A stretch of 64,000 bases of DNA, from contig NZ_CP100351.1 in the NCBI RefSeq assembly GCF_024204645.1, positions 930,001 to 994,000 of the forward strand, in the 5' to 3' direction. Origin of the DNA: Desulfomicrobium sp. ZS1. GTDB lineage: Bacteria > Desulfobacterota > Desulfovibrionia > Desulfovibrionales > Desulfomicrobiaceae. The notes beneath the pieces were generated by a model, which was given only the letters and a program-made list of their open reading frames with translations, was not told the DNA's origin and did not search any database. Positions within the stretch are counted from its first letter, which is position 1. The number at the start of each line of letters is the position of its first letter. Below are positions 1 to 9,680 of this stretch, piece by piece. Both the position numbers and the translations under genes were made by a program.

Positions 1-301
1 AGATCTGGCCATCGGCGCGGTCCACGGCCTCCATGGCGCTCTTGTTGCCGTACCAGGCCACCTGCACCTTGTTGAAGCGCATGCCTTCGATGATTCCGGC
101 ATAGTCGGAGGCGAAGAACGCGTTGATTTTAAGTCCGGTGGCCTTTTCCATGTCGGAAAGGAAAGGTTCCCAAATGGTTTTCAGGTTCATGGAGGCTTCG
201 GTGGAAATGATGCCGAAGTTGATCTCTTTCATCTCGGCGGAAGCGGTCTGGACGCCAAAAAACGCCAGAAGGATGAACAGGCCACATAATTTGCGAAACA
301 T
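1..301 (-). CDS. phnD: Phosphonate ABC transporter substrate-binding protein, partial
   Basis: The gene runs off the left edge, so only the first 100 codons are visible. They start with a typical signal peptide (basic MFRK, a hydrophobic stretch, then an AxA-type cleavage site at TASA-EM). The mature start, INFGIISTEA..WEPFLSDMEKATG, is the usual N-terminal fold of PhnD-type periplasmic binding proteins, as is the stretch on tracking a small ligand (IEGMRFNKVQVAWYGNKSA). The product should bind phosphonate, phosphite or a similar oxyanion in the periplasm. It lies 29 bases downstream of phnC in the same direction, so the two are almost certainly cotranscribed. The exact ligand cannot be read from this fragment. 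Confidence 0.85.
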   Translation of the reverse strand, partial: MFRKLCGLFILLAFFGVQTASAEMKEINFGIISTEASMNLKTIWEPFLSDMEKATGLKINAFFASDYAGIIEGMRFNKVQVAWYGNKSAMEAVDRADGQI

Positions 302-330
302 TTTCTACTCCTTTGAAGTGCGGATGGTCG

Positions 331-1173
331 TTATGCCGCGGCAGGTGCCGGGGCGGGTTGGTTCTGGTTGCTTCTGGACTGCTGGCGCATGGCGTTGTCC
401 ACGGCGGGAGAGAAAAGTTCCTCGGTTTCCGATCCGTAGATTTCTTTCAAAAAGGATGGGGTCAGGGCGGTACTGGGGCCGTCATAGACAACGCGGCCCT
501 GCCGCAGGGCGATAGTTCGGGGGCAGTAGCGGATGGCGTATTCGACTTGATGCAGGGAGACGACGACGGTTATTTTGTCTTCGCGGTGGATCTGGGCCAG
601 GATGTCCATGACTATGCGGGATGACTCGGGATCAAGGGAGGCGATGGGTTCGTCGGCGAGCAGGACCTTGGCGCGCTGCGTCAGGGCCCGGGCAATGGCC
701 ACGCGCTGTTGCTGACCGCCGGAAAGGGTCGAGGCGCGCTGCCAGGCCTTGTCCGCCATGCCGACCCGGGCCAGGGACTCCATTCCCAGACGGCGTTCAA
801 CTGGTGGAAAGAGGTTGGAAACGGACCGCCAGGTAGGCACCCGTCCCAGAGTGCCCATGAGCACGTTGGTCATGACCGAGAGGCGGTCCACCAGATTGAA
901 CTGCTGGAAGATGACCCCCACCTCGGTACGGACCTGGCGGGCGTTTCTCGACAGGCGTCCATCGCGCTGCATGATGCGGCTCAAAACCTCGATCTGGCCG
1001 CCGCTGCCCGTGTCGCAGCACATGAGGCCCGAAATGTGGCGCATGAGGGTCGATTTGCCTGAACCGGAAGAGCCGATCAGGGCGACCATCTCGCCGCTCT
1101 CCACGGTGGCGTTGATATTGTCGAGTCCCTTGGTGTTCTTGAATGTCTTGGTCAGCTGCTTGATCTGAATCAT
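331..1173 (-). CDS. phnC: Phosphonate ABC transporter ATP-binding protein
   Basis: This is the ATPase that powers a phosphonate-type importer. It shows Walker A (GSSGSGKST), the Q-loop (FQQFNLV), the signature LSGGQQQR and Walker B (VLLADEP) followed by the switch His (VSLHQV). The family-specific run NVLMGTLGR after the Q-loop is typical of PhnC. The start is the ATG of [11 protein letters not shown], which has an AGGAAA ribosome site; an upstream in-frame ATG at 1251 has none. The product is 280 residues. It ends in a Gln/Asn/Pro/Ala-rich tail of about 25 residues that lies outside the ABC fold and is absent from the second PhnC in this window. phnD follows; phnE would lie beyond the left edge. 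Confidence 0.9.
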   Translation of the reverse strand: MIQIKQLTKTFKNTKGLDNINATVESGEMVALIGSSGSGKSTLMRHISGLMCCDTGSGGQIEVLSRIMQRDGRLSRNARQVRTEVGVIFQQFNLVDRLSVMTNVLMGTLGRVPTWRSVSNLFPPVERRLGMESLARVGMADKAWQRASTLSGGQQQRVAIARALTQRAKVLLADEPIASLDPESSRIVMDILAQIHREDKITVVVSLHQVEYAIRYCPRTIALRQGRVVYDGPSTALTPSFLKEIYGSETEELFSPAVDNAMRQQSRSNQNQPAPAPAAA

Positions 1174-1248
1174 GATGTTTCCTCGCGTTTCGCTTTTACT
1201 AAGAAACATCTGTGACGGGAGCGTGTCCGGCCCATGACAAGTCTGTCT

Positions 1249-1268
1249 CAAGTGGTCTAGACAACTTG
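1249..1268. promoter_or_regulatory. Near-perfect 20-bp palindrome upstream of phnC
   Basis: CAAGT and ACTTG arms flank a perfect GTCTAGAC core, with one mismatched pair in 20 bases. The centre is about 85 bases upstream of the phnC start, a normal place for an operator. Related CAAGT/GACAAG words recur just beside it (1236-1250). The rest of the 400-base gap 1174-1573 holds no gene that I can support; it must carry the phnC promoter leftward and the promoter of the TPR gene rightward. The binding protein is unknown. Confidence 0.45.
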
Positions 1269-1573
1269 TTGTTTTGTCTTGTGTTTTTAACGTGCGCCGC
1301 GTTGCCTGAACCGCTCGTGGCAGCTGCCGGACTCAGGGTCGGCAACGAAGAGCGAAAAAACGCACGCAACAAGCAGAGCGTCGGCGAAAGTGAGATTGAA
1401 TCCGGAACATGTTGAAATGTTGCGTGTTCTGCTCGGGGTTGCCCGCTCTTGCATATTGCCTTAATTCCCGGACCGGGTGTGTATGTTCGTTTTTTTTCCG
1501 GGTACAGCCGCATTCTTTTATTAAGGAGCGGCAAGGTGCCCGGCTCCACTGTCAATCCCTTTGAGGCCCTGGT

Positions 1574-2941
1574 ATGTCGCACAAGTTGATACGAAAAGAT
1601 GTCGCTCCGGTTTACGACAGGATAGTCGCCAATTTTTTGCAGAACCAGAACGGATCTTTTTTTCTGGTCACCAATGACGAGATATTCGTGCGTACGATGC
1701 GCGGAGCATTGCGCACCATGGGGCTGAATTACGATTCTTTATTCGTGGCCCATGTTTCTTCCGATATATGGAAAAAGTGCAGGGACCTTTTGGAAGAAAG
1801 GTCGCAAGTGGTCATGTTTATCGAATCGAAAATCAATGGAAGATCGAATGTTTTCGACTTTAAGTCATTGAAGGACAGTTTTGGAAACAGGCTGAAGATA
1901 ATATGCATAACACCGGAAGTTTCAGAAGAGCATGTGTCTTTTATTGCGGAAAACGATGTTGATTCAATAATAGTCAAGCCTATTTCAATAAACAACATAA
2001 TACAAAAAATTGCATTTGCTATTAAACCTTCCAATATTTTTCAAACAGAAGTTGAAAATATTAAAATTTTGATAGATCAGGAAGAATATGATCAGGCTCA
2101 ATTAAAAATTGATATTCTTCTTGAAGAGAAACCGAGCAGTTCTATATGTATGATTTTAAAGGGTGATATTGCCAGAAAGAATGGTGATGTTAAGAATGCA
2201 GAAATGTACTATAAAGAGGCTGTTAAGGAGTCCAGGCTTAATCTGAAGCCTTTGCAGAAGCTTGCTGATCTTTATGAAGAAATTGAAGAATCAAAGGAAT
2301 ATATCAAATATCTTTTGCTCATGGATAAGATTTCTCCTTTGAACCATAAACGTAAAATCAATATTGGCGAACAGTACAGCAAGACCGGCGAAGACGAGAA
2401 GGCCAAGAAATTTTATTCTGATGCGGTCAATATCGTGCGCTCGCAGGCCAACGATATGCTGGCTTCCACGCTCATGGATATCGGCGTGAAACTGCGCGAG
2501 GTGAACCCCGAACAGAGCATCCTGTTCATGAATCAGGCCCTTGAGACGAAGGGTGCCGACATGACCCGCGAGGATTTGTGGATGGTCAACGAGATGGGGG
2601 TGTCGCTGCGCAAGAAGGGTGACTGGAAGGGCGCCGTGCAGACCTACCAGCAGGCGCTGAACGTGATTCCCAACGAAGCGGGACTGCACTACAACATGGG
2701 CATGGCCTATGCGCAGGGCAAAGAACATTACAAGGCCGTCTGCGAGTTCGAAAAGGCGATAGCCGCTTCTTCGGAAATTCTGCAGGAATCGCCGATTATC
2801 CCTTTCAATATTGGAATGGTCTATTTCCAGATGAACCGACTTCAGGAAGTGGAGCGGTTCATGAAAGCTGCATTGAAATGCGACCCGAATTTCGAACGCG
2901 CCAAGACGATTCTCGGAAAAATAGGCTCCAAAGCGGAGTGA
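1574..2941 (+). CDS. Receiver-like domain plus TPR-repeat protein
   Basis: The 455-residue protein has an N-terminal part of about 150 residues resembling a response-regulator receiver fold (alternating hydrophobic strands such as GSFFLVTND, QVVMFIESK, LKIICITPE and IIVKPIS). The last has the conserved K-P of receivers, but no convincing phospho-acceptor Asp is visible. From about residue 160 to the end it is helical TPR repeats (KNAEMYYKEAV, GAVQTYQQALNVIP, YKAVCEFEKAI). It is probably a signalling scaffold; function is not assigned. A GAGG site lies nine bases before the start. The middle of the gene (about 1830-2350) is distinctly AT-rich, while the last 500 bases match the GC-rich neighbours, as if the gene were a mosaic. 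Confidence 0.7.
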   Translation: MSHKLIRKDVAPVYDRIVANFLQNQNGSFFLVTNDEIFVRTMRGALRTMGLNYDSLFVAHVSSDIWKKCRDLLEERSQVVMFIESKINGRSNVFDFKSLKDSFGNRLKIICITPEVSEEHVSFIAENDVDSIIVKPISINNIIQKIAFAIKPSNIFQTEVENIKILIDQEEYDQAQLKIDILLEEKPSSSICMILKGDIARKNGDVKNAEMYYKEAVKESRLNLKPLQKLADLYEEIEESKEYIKYLLLMDKISPLNHKRKINIGEQYSKTGEDEKAKKFYSDAVNIVRSQANDMLASTLMDIGVKLREVNPEQSILFMNQALETKGADMTREDLWMVNEMGVSLRKKGDWKGAVQTYQQALNVIPNEAGLHYNMGMAYAQGKEHYKAVCEFEKAIAASSEILQESPIIPFNIGMVYFQMNRLQEVERFMKAALKCDPNFERAKTILGKIGSKAE

Positions 2942-3254
2942 TATCAGGTTTGCCGGCGAGGGTTGCCGAAGCACTTCGGCAGTCGGTGGCGATGCGTTGC
3001 TCGAAAACATGTCGATCACAGTGAACGGGTTAATTTTCAGCCATGGTCAGATTCACCCAGAAAAGAGGTCCAAACGGTCTTTCTCGAATTCCTGCCGGTC
3101 TCGCCATGGTGCATGTTTGTCTCAGGATTTACCGACTTGCGCATACTGCGGTATCTTGTAAGAAAGCGCATCCATCACGAATGGTTTCCGGCACACGTTG
3201 GCCGGACTTTCGTCGCCAAACTGTCATCCTGCATGGCCCTTTGGGGCCTAAACG
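2942..3254. other. Intergenic region without recognised gene
   Basis: The 313 bases between the TPR gene and the histidine kinase contain open frames only of the kind expected by chance in GC-rich DNA. None has a ribosome site or a protein-like composition. I see no clear intrinsic terminator. A promoter for the kinase must lie here but no strong -35/-10 pair stands out. Confidence 0.5.
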
Positions 3255-6200
3255 GTGCACATGCCACTATCACCATCGAGCTTTGAAGACCCCCTTGACC
3301 TGTTGATGGGCGCTCCCATCGGCATATTCACGTCTTCTCCCGAAGGCCGCTACCTGTCCGCGAATCCGGCCATGGCCCGGATCTTTGGCTATGCGTCTCC
3401 CCAGGCCTTGATCGATGCATCCGCAGAGACTGGAACGGGCCGCCATGTCGATCCTGCCGAGGGGGGCTCGTTCCTGCGGCTTCTGGACGTTCAGGACGAA
3501 ATTTTCGATCGGGAAACCCGTCATCTGCGCCGGGACGGTTCCGAGGTATGGGTGTCCACCAGCGCACGGGCCGTGCGCGACAGCTCCGGAAAAACGCTGC
3601 ATTTTTTGGGTTTTGTCACGGAGATCACGCCCCGCAAGCAGGTCGAGGCGGCCCTGGCCCACGAACGGAACCTGTACCGCGATCTTGTCGCCTCGCAGCC
3701 CGCCGGAGTGTACCGGTTGCGCGTCCTGGCCCAAAAGCCGTGGGGTCCGGAAGAGTGGGTCCAAAAGCTGGGATCCAACTATATGCTCGAAATGGTCAGC
3801 GACCGGTTCTGCGAGATCCTGGGCGTGACCCGGGAAGAGTGTGAAGCCAGCGCGACTATCGCGTTTGATTGCATGCATCCCGAGGACAGGGCGGATTTCG
3901 TGGCCAGGAACGTTCTGGCCGTGGAGTCGCTGTCGCGCTTCACCTGGGAGGGACGGATCGAGAGCGCTGATGGGGATCGCTGGGTGCATTTTGAATCCGT
4001 GCCCAGATCCCTGGACAATGGGGACGTACTCTGGACCGGAATTCTGCTGGACATCTCGGGGTTCAAACAGGCCGAGTGGGCATCGCGTCAGAGGGCCCGT
4101 GAGCTGGCCGCCCTGCATGAGTTGAGCATCGTCAGTTCTTCGCTGTCCCTGGATCAGATCGTGGCCGCCTCGGTGCGCGTGGTCCGGGAGACCACGGGTT
4201 CCGACATGGTCTATCTGTTTCTCCGGCAGGGAGAGCGTCTGCTGCTTCAGGCAGTGTGTCCGCAGGACTCGGCAATGCTGCTGAACGACGTTCATGAACA
4301 CCGGGTCGGGGAGTGCTTGTGCGGGCTGGCGGTGCTGGACGGCGAGCCGCAATACTCAAGCGATATTCTCAGCGATGACCGCTGCACCAGGCAGGAATGC
4401 AAGGAGGCCGGAATCCTGTCCTTTGCGGCACTGCCGCTTCGCGACGGCCGGGACGTCATCGGCGTCATGGGCCTGGCTTCCCGCACGACCCGTGATTTTC
4501 ACCCCCAGTCCGAATTTCTGGAAACCCAGGCCCACCAGGTTTCCATCGCCCTGGTCAACGCCGGCCTTTATGAAAAGGCCAACCAGGAGCTGGACAATCG
4601 CATTAAGGCCGAAAAGACCTTGCGGGAGCGCGAGGAATTCATCCGCACCGTGCTGGACAACCTGCCCGTAGGCGTGGCCGTGAACACGGTTTCTCCGGAC
4701 GTCAGGTTCGAGTACATGAATGAGCTCTTCCCCAGGTTTTACGGAACCACCAGGGAGGCTATGACCGCCCCCGAGGGGTTTTGGGAAGCCGCGTATCCCG
4801 AACCGGAATTACGGGGAAAGATTCGTAGCATGGTCGCGGCAGGTTGCGCCAGCGGAAGTCAGGAGCGCATGTGCTGGGCTGACGTGCCCATCATCCGGCA
4901 GGACGAGACCCGCTATGTCACCGCTCGCAACATCCCGCTGCCGGCCACGAACCTGATGATTTCGACGGTCTGGGACGTGACCGAACGCAAAAGGGCCGAA
5001 GAGGAACTACGCACGAGCAATGAACTGCTCTCGCTCTTCATTCGTAACTCCCCCATCTACGCCTTCATTAAAGAGGTGACCCCGGACGAAAGCCGGGTCC
5101 TGGCGGCCAGCGAGAACTATGAGGACATGGTTGGCATTCCCGGATCGCGCATGGTCGGAAAGACCATGGTGGACCTTTTCCCGGCCGATTTCGCAGTCAA
5201 GATCACTGCCGACGACTGGGACGTCGTCTCCCGTGGCGAGATCCTGCGCCTGGACGAGGACTTCCGCGGCCGCCACTACACAACCATCAAGTTTCCCGTC
5301 CAGCTCGGCGAGAAAAAACTCCTGGCCGGCTACACCATCGACATTACTGACCGCAAGCAGGCGGAGCAGGCCATGGCCAGAGCTAAGGAGACGGCCGAAT
5401 CCGCGAGCCAGGCCAAAAATGAATTCCTGGCCAACATGAGCCACGAGTTGCGCACACCGCTTAACGGCGTCATGGCCATGATGCAGCTCCTGGAGATGAC
5501 GCTTTTGAACGGCGAGCAGACGGAGTACGTGCATCTGGCCAGAAAATCGTCCGAGCGGCTGACCCGCCTGCTGAGTGATCTGCTGGACATCTCGCGCATC
5601 GAGGCCGGCAAGGTCGAGATCCGCGAGGAGGCGTTTGCGGTGCAGGAGCTGCTCCAGTCTGTTTCCGAACTGTTCAACACCAACGCGCAGAGCAAAGGCG
5701 TGTCTCTGGAGCTGACGACGGATCCCTCCGTGCCGCCCAGGCTCAAGGGCGACGCGGCTAGGCTCAGGCAGGTGCTTTTCAACTTAGTAGGGAACGCCTT
5801 GAAATTCACGGACCAGGGCTTCGTGCGAGTGGAGCTGACGGCGCTTCCCACTCAAAGCCTGGAACAGTGCCGCATCCTGTTTTCCGTGATGGATACGGGC
5901 ATCGGCATCCCTCTGGAAAAACAGCAAAATCTGTTCAATCCCTTCTTCCAGGTGGAAGGCGCCTACAACCGTAGGTACCAGGGCGCCGGGCTGGGTCTGG
6001 CCATAGTCAGGCGGCTGGTCGAGCTCATGGGCGGACATATCACTCTGGACAGCGTTTTCGGAGAGGGGACGGCGGTCCACGTCGCACTGCCGCTGGGTCT
6101 GACCGAGAGCGAGGCGGACGTTCGGCAGACCGCCGAGGATTTTGAACCCTTGCCCGCCATGCGCGTGTTGCTGGCCGAGGATGAGCCGATCAACGCCTTG

Positions 6201-6551
6201 GCCGCGAGCAGGATGATCAAACGGGATGGGCATGAGGTGATTGTGGCCGAGAACGGGCGGCAGGTCCTTGATCTGCTTGAAAAAAGGGACTTCGACGTCA
6301 TCCTGATGGACATTCAGATGCCGGTCATGGACGGTGAGGAGACAACCAGGGCGATTAGGTCCTCCGGCAAGGACTATGCGAGCATTCCCATCATCGCTCT
6401 AACCGCCTACTCCATGAGCGGAGACCGCGAGAAGTTCCTGGCTGCCGGAATGAATGACTACCTGTCCAAGCCATTCAAGATCGAGGAGCTGCGCAGGACC
6501 TTCAGACGTTGCGCAGGTATTGCTGGCTCACCGGATCTTCGGTCATTCTAA
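3255..6551 (+). CDS. Multi-sensor hybrid histidine kinase
   Basis: The 1098-residue protein has no transmembrane segment, so it is predicted to be a soluble sensor. Domains in order: PAS (about 10-130), PAS/PAC (135-270), GAF (285-440), PAS (460-590), PAS (600-710), HisKA with the phospho-acceptor His at about residue 730 (NMSHELRTPLNG), HATPase_c (about 835-950, with N, G1 and G2 boxes NLVGNALKF, DTGIGIP and GLGLAIV) and a C-terminal receiver (acceptor Asp about 1019, MDIQMPVMDG; Lys in YLSKPF). The start is GTG at 3255, which has GGGG at good spacing; ATG at 3261 is the alternative. No response regulator gene is next to it. The signal sensed cannot be told. Confidence 0.88.
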   Translation: MHMPLSPSSFEDPLDLLMGAPIGIFTSSPEGRYLSANPAMARIFGYASPQALIDASAETGTGRHVDPAEGGSFLRLLDVQDEIFDRETRHLRRDGSEVWVSTSARAVRDSSGKTLHFLGFVTEITPRKQVEAALAHERNLYRDLVASQPAGVYRLRVLAQKPWGPEEWVQKLGSNYMLEMVSDRFCEILGVTREECEASATIAFDCMHPEDRADFVARNVLAVESLSRFTWEGRIESADGDRWVHFESVPRSLDNGDVLWTGILLDISGFKQAEWASRQRARELAALHELSIVSSSLSLDQIVAASVRVVRETTGSDMVYLFLRQGERLLLQAVCPQDSAMLLNDVHEHRVGECLCGLAVLDGEPQYSSDILSDDRCTRQECKEAGILSFAALPLRDGRDVIGVMGLASRTTRDFHPQSEFLETQAHQVSIALVNAGLYEKANQELDNRIKAEKTLREREEFIRTVLDNLPVGVAVNTVSPDVRFEYMNELFPRFYGTTREAMTAPEGFWEAAYPEPELRGKIRSMVAAGCASGSQERMCWADVPIIRQDETRYVTARNIPLPATNLMISTVWDVTERKRAEEELRTSNELLSLFIRNSPIYAFIKEVTPDESRVLAASENYEDMVGIPGSRMVGKTMVDLFPADFAVKITADDWDVVSRGEILRLDEDFRGRHYTTIKFPVQLGEKKLLAGYTIDITDRKQAEQAMARAKETAESASQAKNEFLANMSHELRTPLNGVMAMMQLLEMTLLNGEQTEYVHLARKSSERLTRLLSDLLDISRIEAGKVEIREEAFAVQELLQSVSELFNTNAQSKGVSLELTTDPSVPPRLKGDAARLRQVLFNLVGNALKFTDQGFVRVELTALPTQSLEQCRILFSVMDTGIGIPLEKQQNLFNPFFQVEGAYNRRYQGAGLGLAIVRRLVELMGGHITLDSVFGEGTAVHVALPLGLTESEADVRQTAEDFEPLPAMRVLLAEDEPINALAASRMIKRDGHEVIVAENGRQVLDLLEKRDFDVILMDIQMPVMDGEETTRAIRSSGKDYASIPIIALTAYSMSGDREKFLAAGMNDYLSKPFKIEELRRTFRRCAGIAGSPDLRSF

Positions 6552-6575
6552 TCGCTGCTTTGCATCCCGGCAGTT

Positions 6576-7697
6576 TCAGCAGACCCCGCCGTCCAGGCAT
6601 TTCTGATGCTCGGCCAGGGCCTGCACCTCACCTTGGGTCAACGGGTGGCCCGTGCGGTGGGCGCGTTCGCGGATGGTGTCCACCAAGTTGCCGATGGAGT
6701 GCAGCGGTCCGTCCAGGCCTACCTGGCGCAGCATGGTCCTGACGGCTCCCCGTCCGGCCTTGGCGCCCAGGGCCAGGACGCGCTTGGCTCCTGTCAGGGC
6801 CGGGTCGTAGGGTTCGAACAGGGCCGGGTTTTTCAAAATGCCGTCGACATGCAGGCCTGATTCGGCCGCGAAGATGTCGCCCCCGGACATGGGCCGGTTG
6901 CGGGCCACCGGAATGCGGGCGTATTCGGCCACCAGATCGCACAGGTCACGCACCAGATTCATGTCGTACATGTCGTAGCCCTGCACCAGCCGCAGGTGTC
7001 CGGCCACTTCCTCCAGGGCCGAGATGCCCGAGCGCTCGCCAATCCCCAGCACCGAGACATCCGCCCAGTGTGCGCCCGCCTCCAGGGCCGTGATGGCGTT
7101 GGCCGTGGCCATGCCGAAATCGTTGTGGCAGTGGATGGCGATTTCCATGTCCACGCCTGCGGCAAAGAAGCGCACCAGCTCCGCAATGCGGGTCGGGGTC
7201 ATGACGCCGAGCGTATCGGCCAGGCGGATGCGCGCGGCGCCGAGCTCCCTGGCCATGCGGGCCATGGACAGGGCGAAGTCCTGATCGGCACGGGTCACGT
7301 CCTCAAGGCCGATGCTGATGCGACGGATGCCGCAGGAGTGGGCCAGCCCCACGGTCTCGCGCAGCATGCGGGTCAGGCCTTCCCGGTCCGTGCGCAGCCG
7401 CTCGGCGATATGCAGATCCGAAACAGGCAGGCCGATATTGATCGTGTCGATGCCCAGCCCCGCGGCCCGGTACACATCCAGGGTGCGGCAGGGCGACCAG
7501 ACGCTCAGGTCGCAGGTCACGCCCCGGCCACGTAGCGCCTGCACCATTTCATCCAGCCTTTTTTGTCCCATCCAGCCGATCTCTATCTCTTCCACGCCCA
7601 TGTCCGCGATGCGGCCGGCGATTTCAATCCTGGCTTGCTGCGGGATGCTGGTCCCGAACATTTGCGCCCCTTCCCTGAGTGTCGTGTCGATGAGCAT
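6576..7697 (-). CDS. nifV: Homocitrate synthase
   Basis: The enzyme condenses acetyl-CoA with 2-oxoglutarate to homocitrate, the organic ligand of FeMo-cofactor. The 373-residue protein starts with the LeuA/HMGL-family motif IDTTLREGAQ and carries the metal-binding IHCHNDFGMA and the GERSGISALEEV segment of the homocitrate/isopropylmalate synthase barrel. It is the length of NifV and lacks the regulatory C-terminal domain of LeuA. The start has a perfect AGGAGG site. It is transcribed away from nifH from its own sigma-54-type promoter (7724-7739). It converges on the kinase gene, leaving only 24 bases between the two stops. Confidence 0.93.
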   Translation of the reverse strand: MLIDTTLREGAQMFGTSIPQQARIEIAGRIADMGVEEIEIGWMGQKRLDEMVQALRGRGVTCDLSVWSPCRTLDVYRAAGLGIDTINIGLPVSDLHIAERLRTDREGLTRMLRETVGLAHSCGIRRISIGLEDVTRADQDFALSMARMARELGAARIRLADTLGVMTPTRIAELVRFFAAGVDMEIAIHCHNDFGMATANAITALEAGAHWADVSVLGIGERSGISALEEVAGHLRLVQGYDMYDMNLVRDLCDLVAEYARIPVARNRPMSGGDIFAAESGLHVDGILKNPALFEPYDPALTGAKRVLALGAKAGRGAVRTMLRQVGLDGPLHSIGNLVDTIRERAHRTGHPLTQGEVQALAEHQKCLDGGVC

Positions 7698-7723
7698 GCG
7701 TCCTCCTGTGTTTGCTTCTGCAT

Positions 7724-7739
7724 TGCATGGTCGGTGCCA
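7724..7739 (-). promoter_or_regulatory. Sigma-54 (-24/-12) promoter of nifV
   Basis: Read on the minus strand the bases are TGGCACCGACCATGCA: the invariant GG and GC are exactly ten bases apart, as sigma-54 needs. Transcription would begin near 7713, leaving a short leader that contains the AGGAGG site of nifV. The match, spacing and position are direct observations; use by RpoN is inferred. Confidence 0.75.
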
Positions 7740-7822
7740 CGAAATCGGATCTCTCCATTATCCTGAATTTTATGATTTTGTTCTGTTGGCATGCACGCAC
7801 GCCAGGGCTGACGATAGTGTGG

Positions 7823-7859
7823 CAACCTACATTTTTGTCTTTGTGGTTTGTGTAGGTTG
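7823..7859. promoter_or_regulatory. Inverted repeat midway between nifV and nifH, candidate enhancer
   Basis: CAACCTACA (7823-7831) and TGTAGGTTG (7851-7859) are perfect 9-bp inverted repeats 19 bases apart. The pair lies about 100-135 bases upstream of the nifH start of transcription and about 110-145 upstream of that of nifV, the usual distance for an activator of sigma-54 promoters. It is not the classic NifA site TGT-N10-ACA. The rest of the 313-base gap 7698-8010 contains only the two promoters and the nifH leader. Confidence 0.55.
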
Positions 7860-7875
7860 GTGGGCTTGGAGTTAG

Positions 7876-8841
<966 letters not shown>

Positions 8842-8901
8842 CGCCGGAACCCTGAAAACGAACCCACGTTTCCAAATCACTAATTCAAGGAGAGAAAACA
8901 T

Positions 8902-9258
8902 ATGATCATGGTCAGAGCAATCGTACGCCCCGAAAAGTCCGATGACGTCCTCGCAGCCCTCATGGATGCGGGTTTTCCGGCGGTGACCAAATATTCCGTG
9001 GCCGGTCGTGGCAAGCAGCGCGGCATCAAGATCGGCGAAGTGACCTATGACGAGATCCCCAAGACCATGCTCATGAGCGTGATCAACGCGGCGGACAAGG
9101 ATTACGTCATCAGCGTGATCATGAAGGCCGCCCGCAGCGGCGCCAAGGGCGCTTTCGGCGACGGCAAGATTTTCGTGAGCGAAGTGGGGGATGTCTACAC
9201 CATCAGCTCCGGCATCTGTGACAGCGCCCCCGCAGGAAGCGCCCCCGCAGGAGCATAG
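8902..9258 (+). CDS. nifI1: PII-like nitrogenase regulator NifI1
   Basis: The PII-family protein of 118 residues begins IMVRAIVRPEK and has a T-loop region KYSVAGRGKQRGIKIGEV and the B-loop AARSGAKGAFGDGKIFV. Its place between nifH and nifD, paired with a second PII gene, identifies it as NifI1. In methanogens, NifI1 and NifI2 form a complex that binds NifDK and shuts nitrogenase off when 2-oxoglutarate is low. The C-terminus carries a short repeat (SAPAG twice) encoded by a 15-base tandem duplication. The ribosome site is AAGGAG. The next gene starts two bases after the stop. Confidence 0.93.
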   Translation: MIMVRAIVRPEKSDDVLAALMDAGFPAVTKYSVAGRGKQRGIKIGEVTYDEIPKTMLMSVINAADKDYVISVIMKAARSGAKGAFGDGKIFVSEVGDVYTISSGICDSAPAGSAPAGA

Positions 9259-9260
9259 CC

Positions 9261-9635
9261 ATGAAAGAAGTGATCGCGGTCATCCGCATGAACATGATGA
9301 ACAAGACCAAGAAGGCTCTGCAGGACGCGGGCGTGGTCGCCTTCTTTGCCCACGAGGCTTTCGGTCGCGGTAAGGGTCTGGTCGATCTGAAACCGCTGGA
9401 AGGAGCCAAAAAGGGAATCGAGGAAGCGGTGGCCGTGCTGGGGGAAAAGGGCAAGCTCTATCCCAAACGCATGCTGACCGTCGTGGTCACCGATGATCTG
9501 GTGCCGGAAGTGGTCAAGGTCATCACCGACACCAACAAGACCGGCCAGCCCGGCGATGGCAAGATTTTCGTCCTGCCCATGATCGACGCGGTGCGGGTCA
9601 GGACCGGAGAAAAGGGCGCCAAGTCCATTGAATAG
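9261..9635 (+). CDS. nifI2: PII-like nitrogenase regulator NifI2
   Basis: The 124-residue PII-family protein is the partner of NifI1. It has MKEVIAVIRMNMMNKTKKAL at the start, a longer T-loop region (EAFGRGKGLVDLK...KRMLTVVV) and the conserved PGDGKIFVLPM near the C-terminus. The T-loop differs from GlnB and lacks the uridylylated Tyr context, as expected for NifI2. Its start codon lies two bases beyond the nifI1 stop, which fits translational coupling and a one-to-one complex. It should respond to 2-oxoglutarate and ATP/ADP and act directly on the MoFe protein. Confidence 0.93.
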   Translation: MKEVIAVIRMNMMNKTKKALQDAGVVAFFAHEAFGRGKGLVDLKPLEGAKKGIEEAVAVLGEKGKLYPKRMLTVVVTDDLVPEVVKVITDTNKTGQPGDGKIFVLPMIDAVRVRTGEKGAKSIE

Positions 9636-9680
9636 AAGGGGTTTCATCTTTTGAAACCAGGACACACGAAGGAGAACATC

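Noticed and set aside
2963-3306. Two overlapping short frames between the TPR and kinase genes
   Set aside because: No ribosome site, no family resemblance, odd amino-acid composition.
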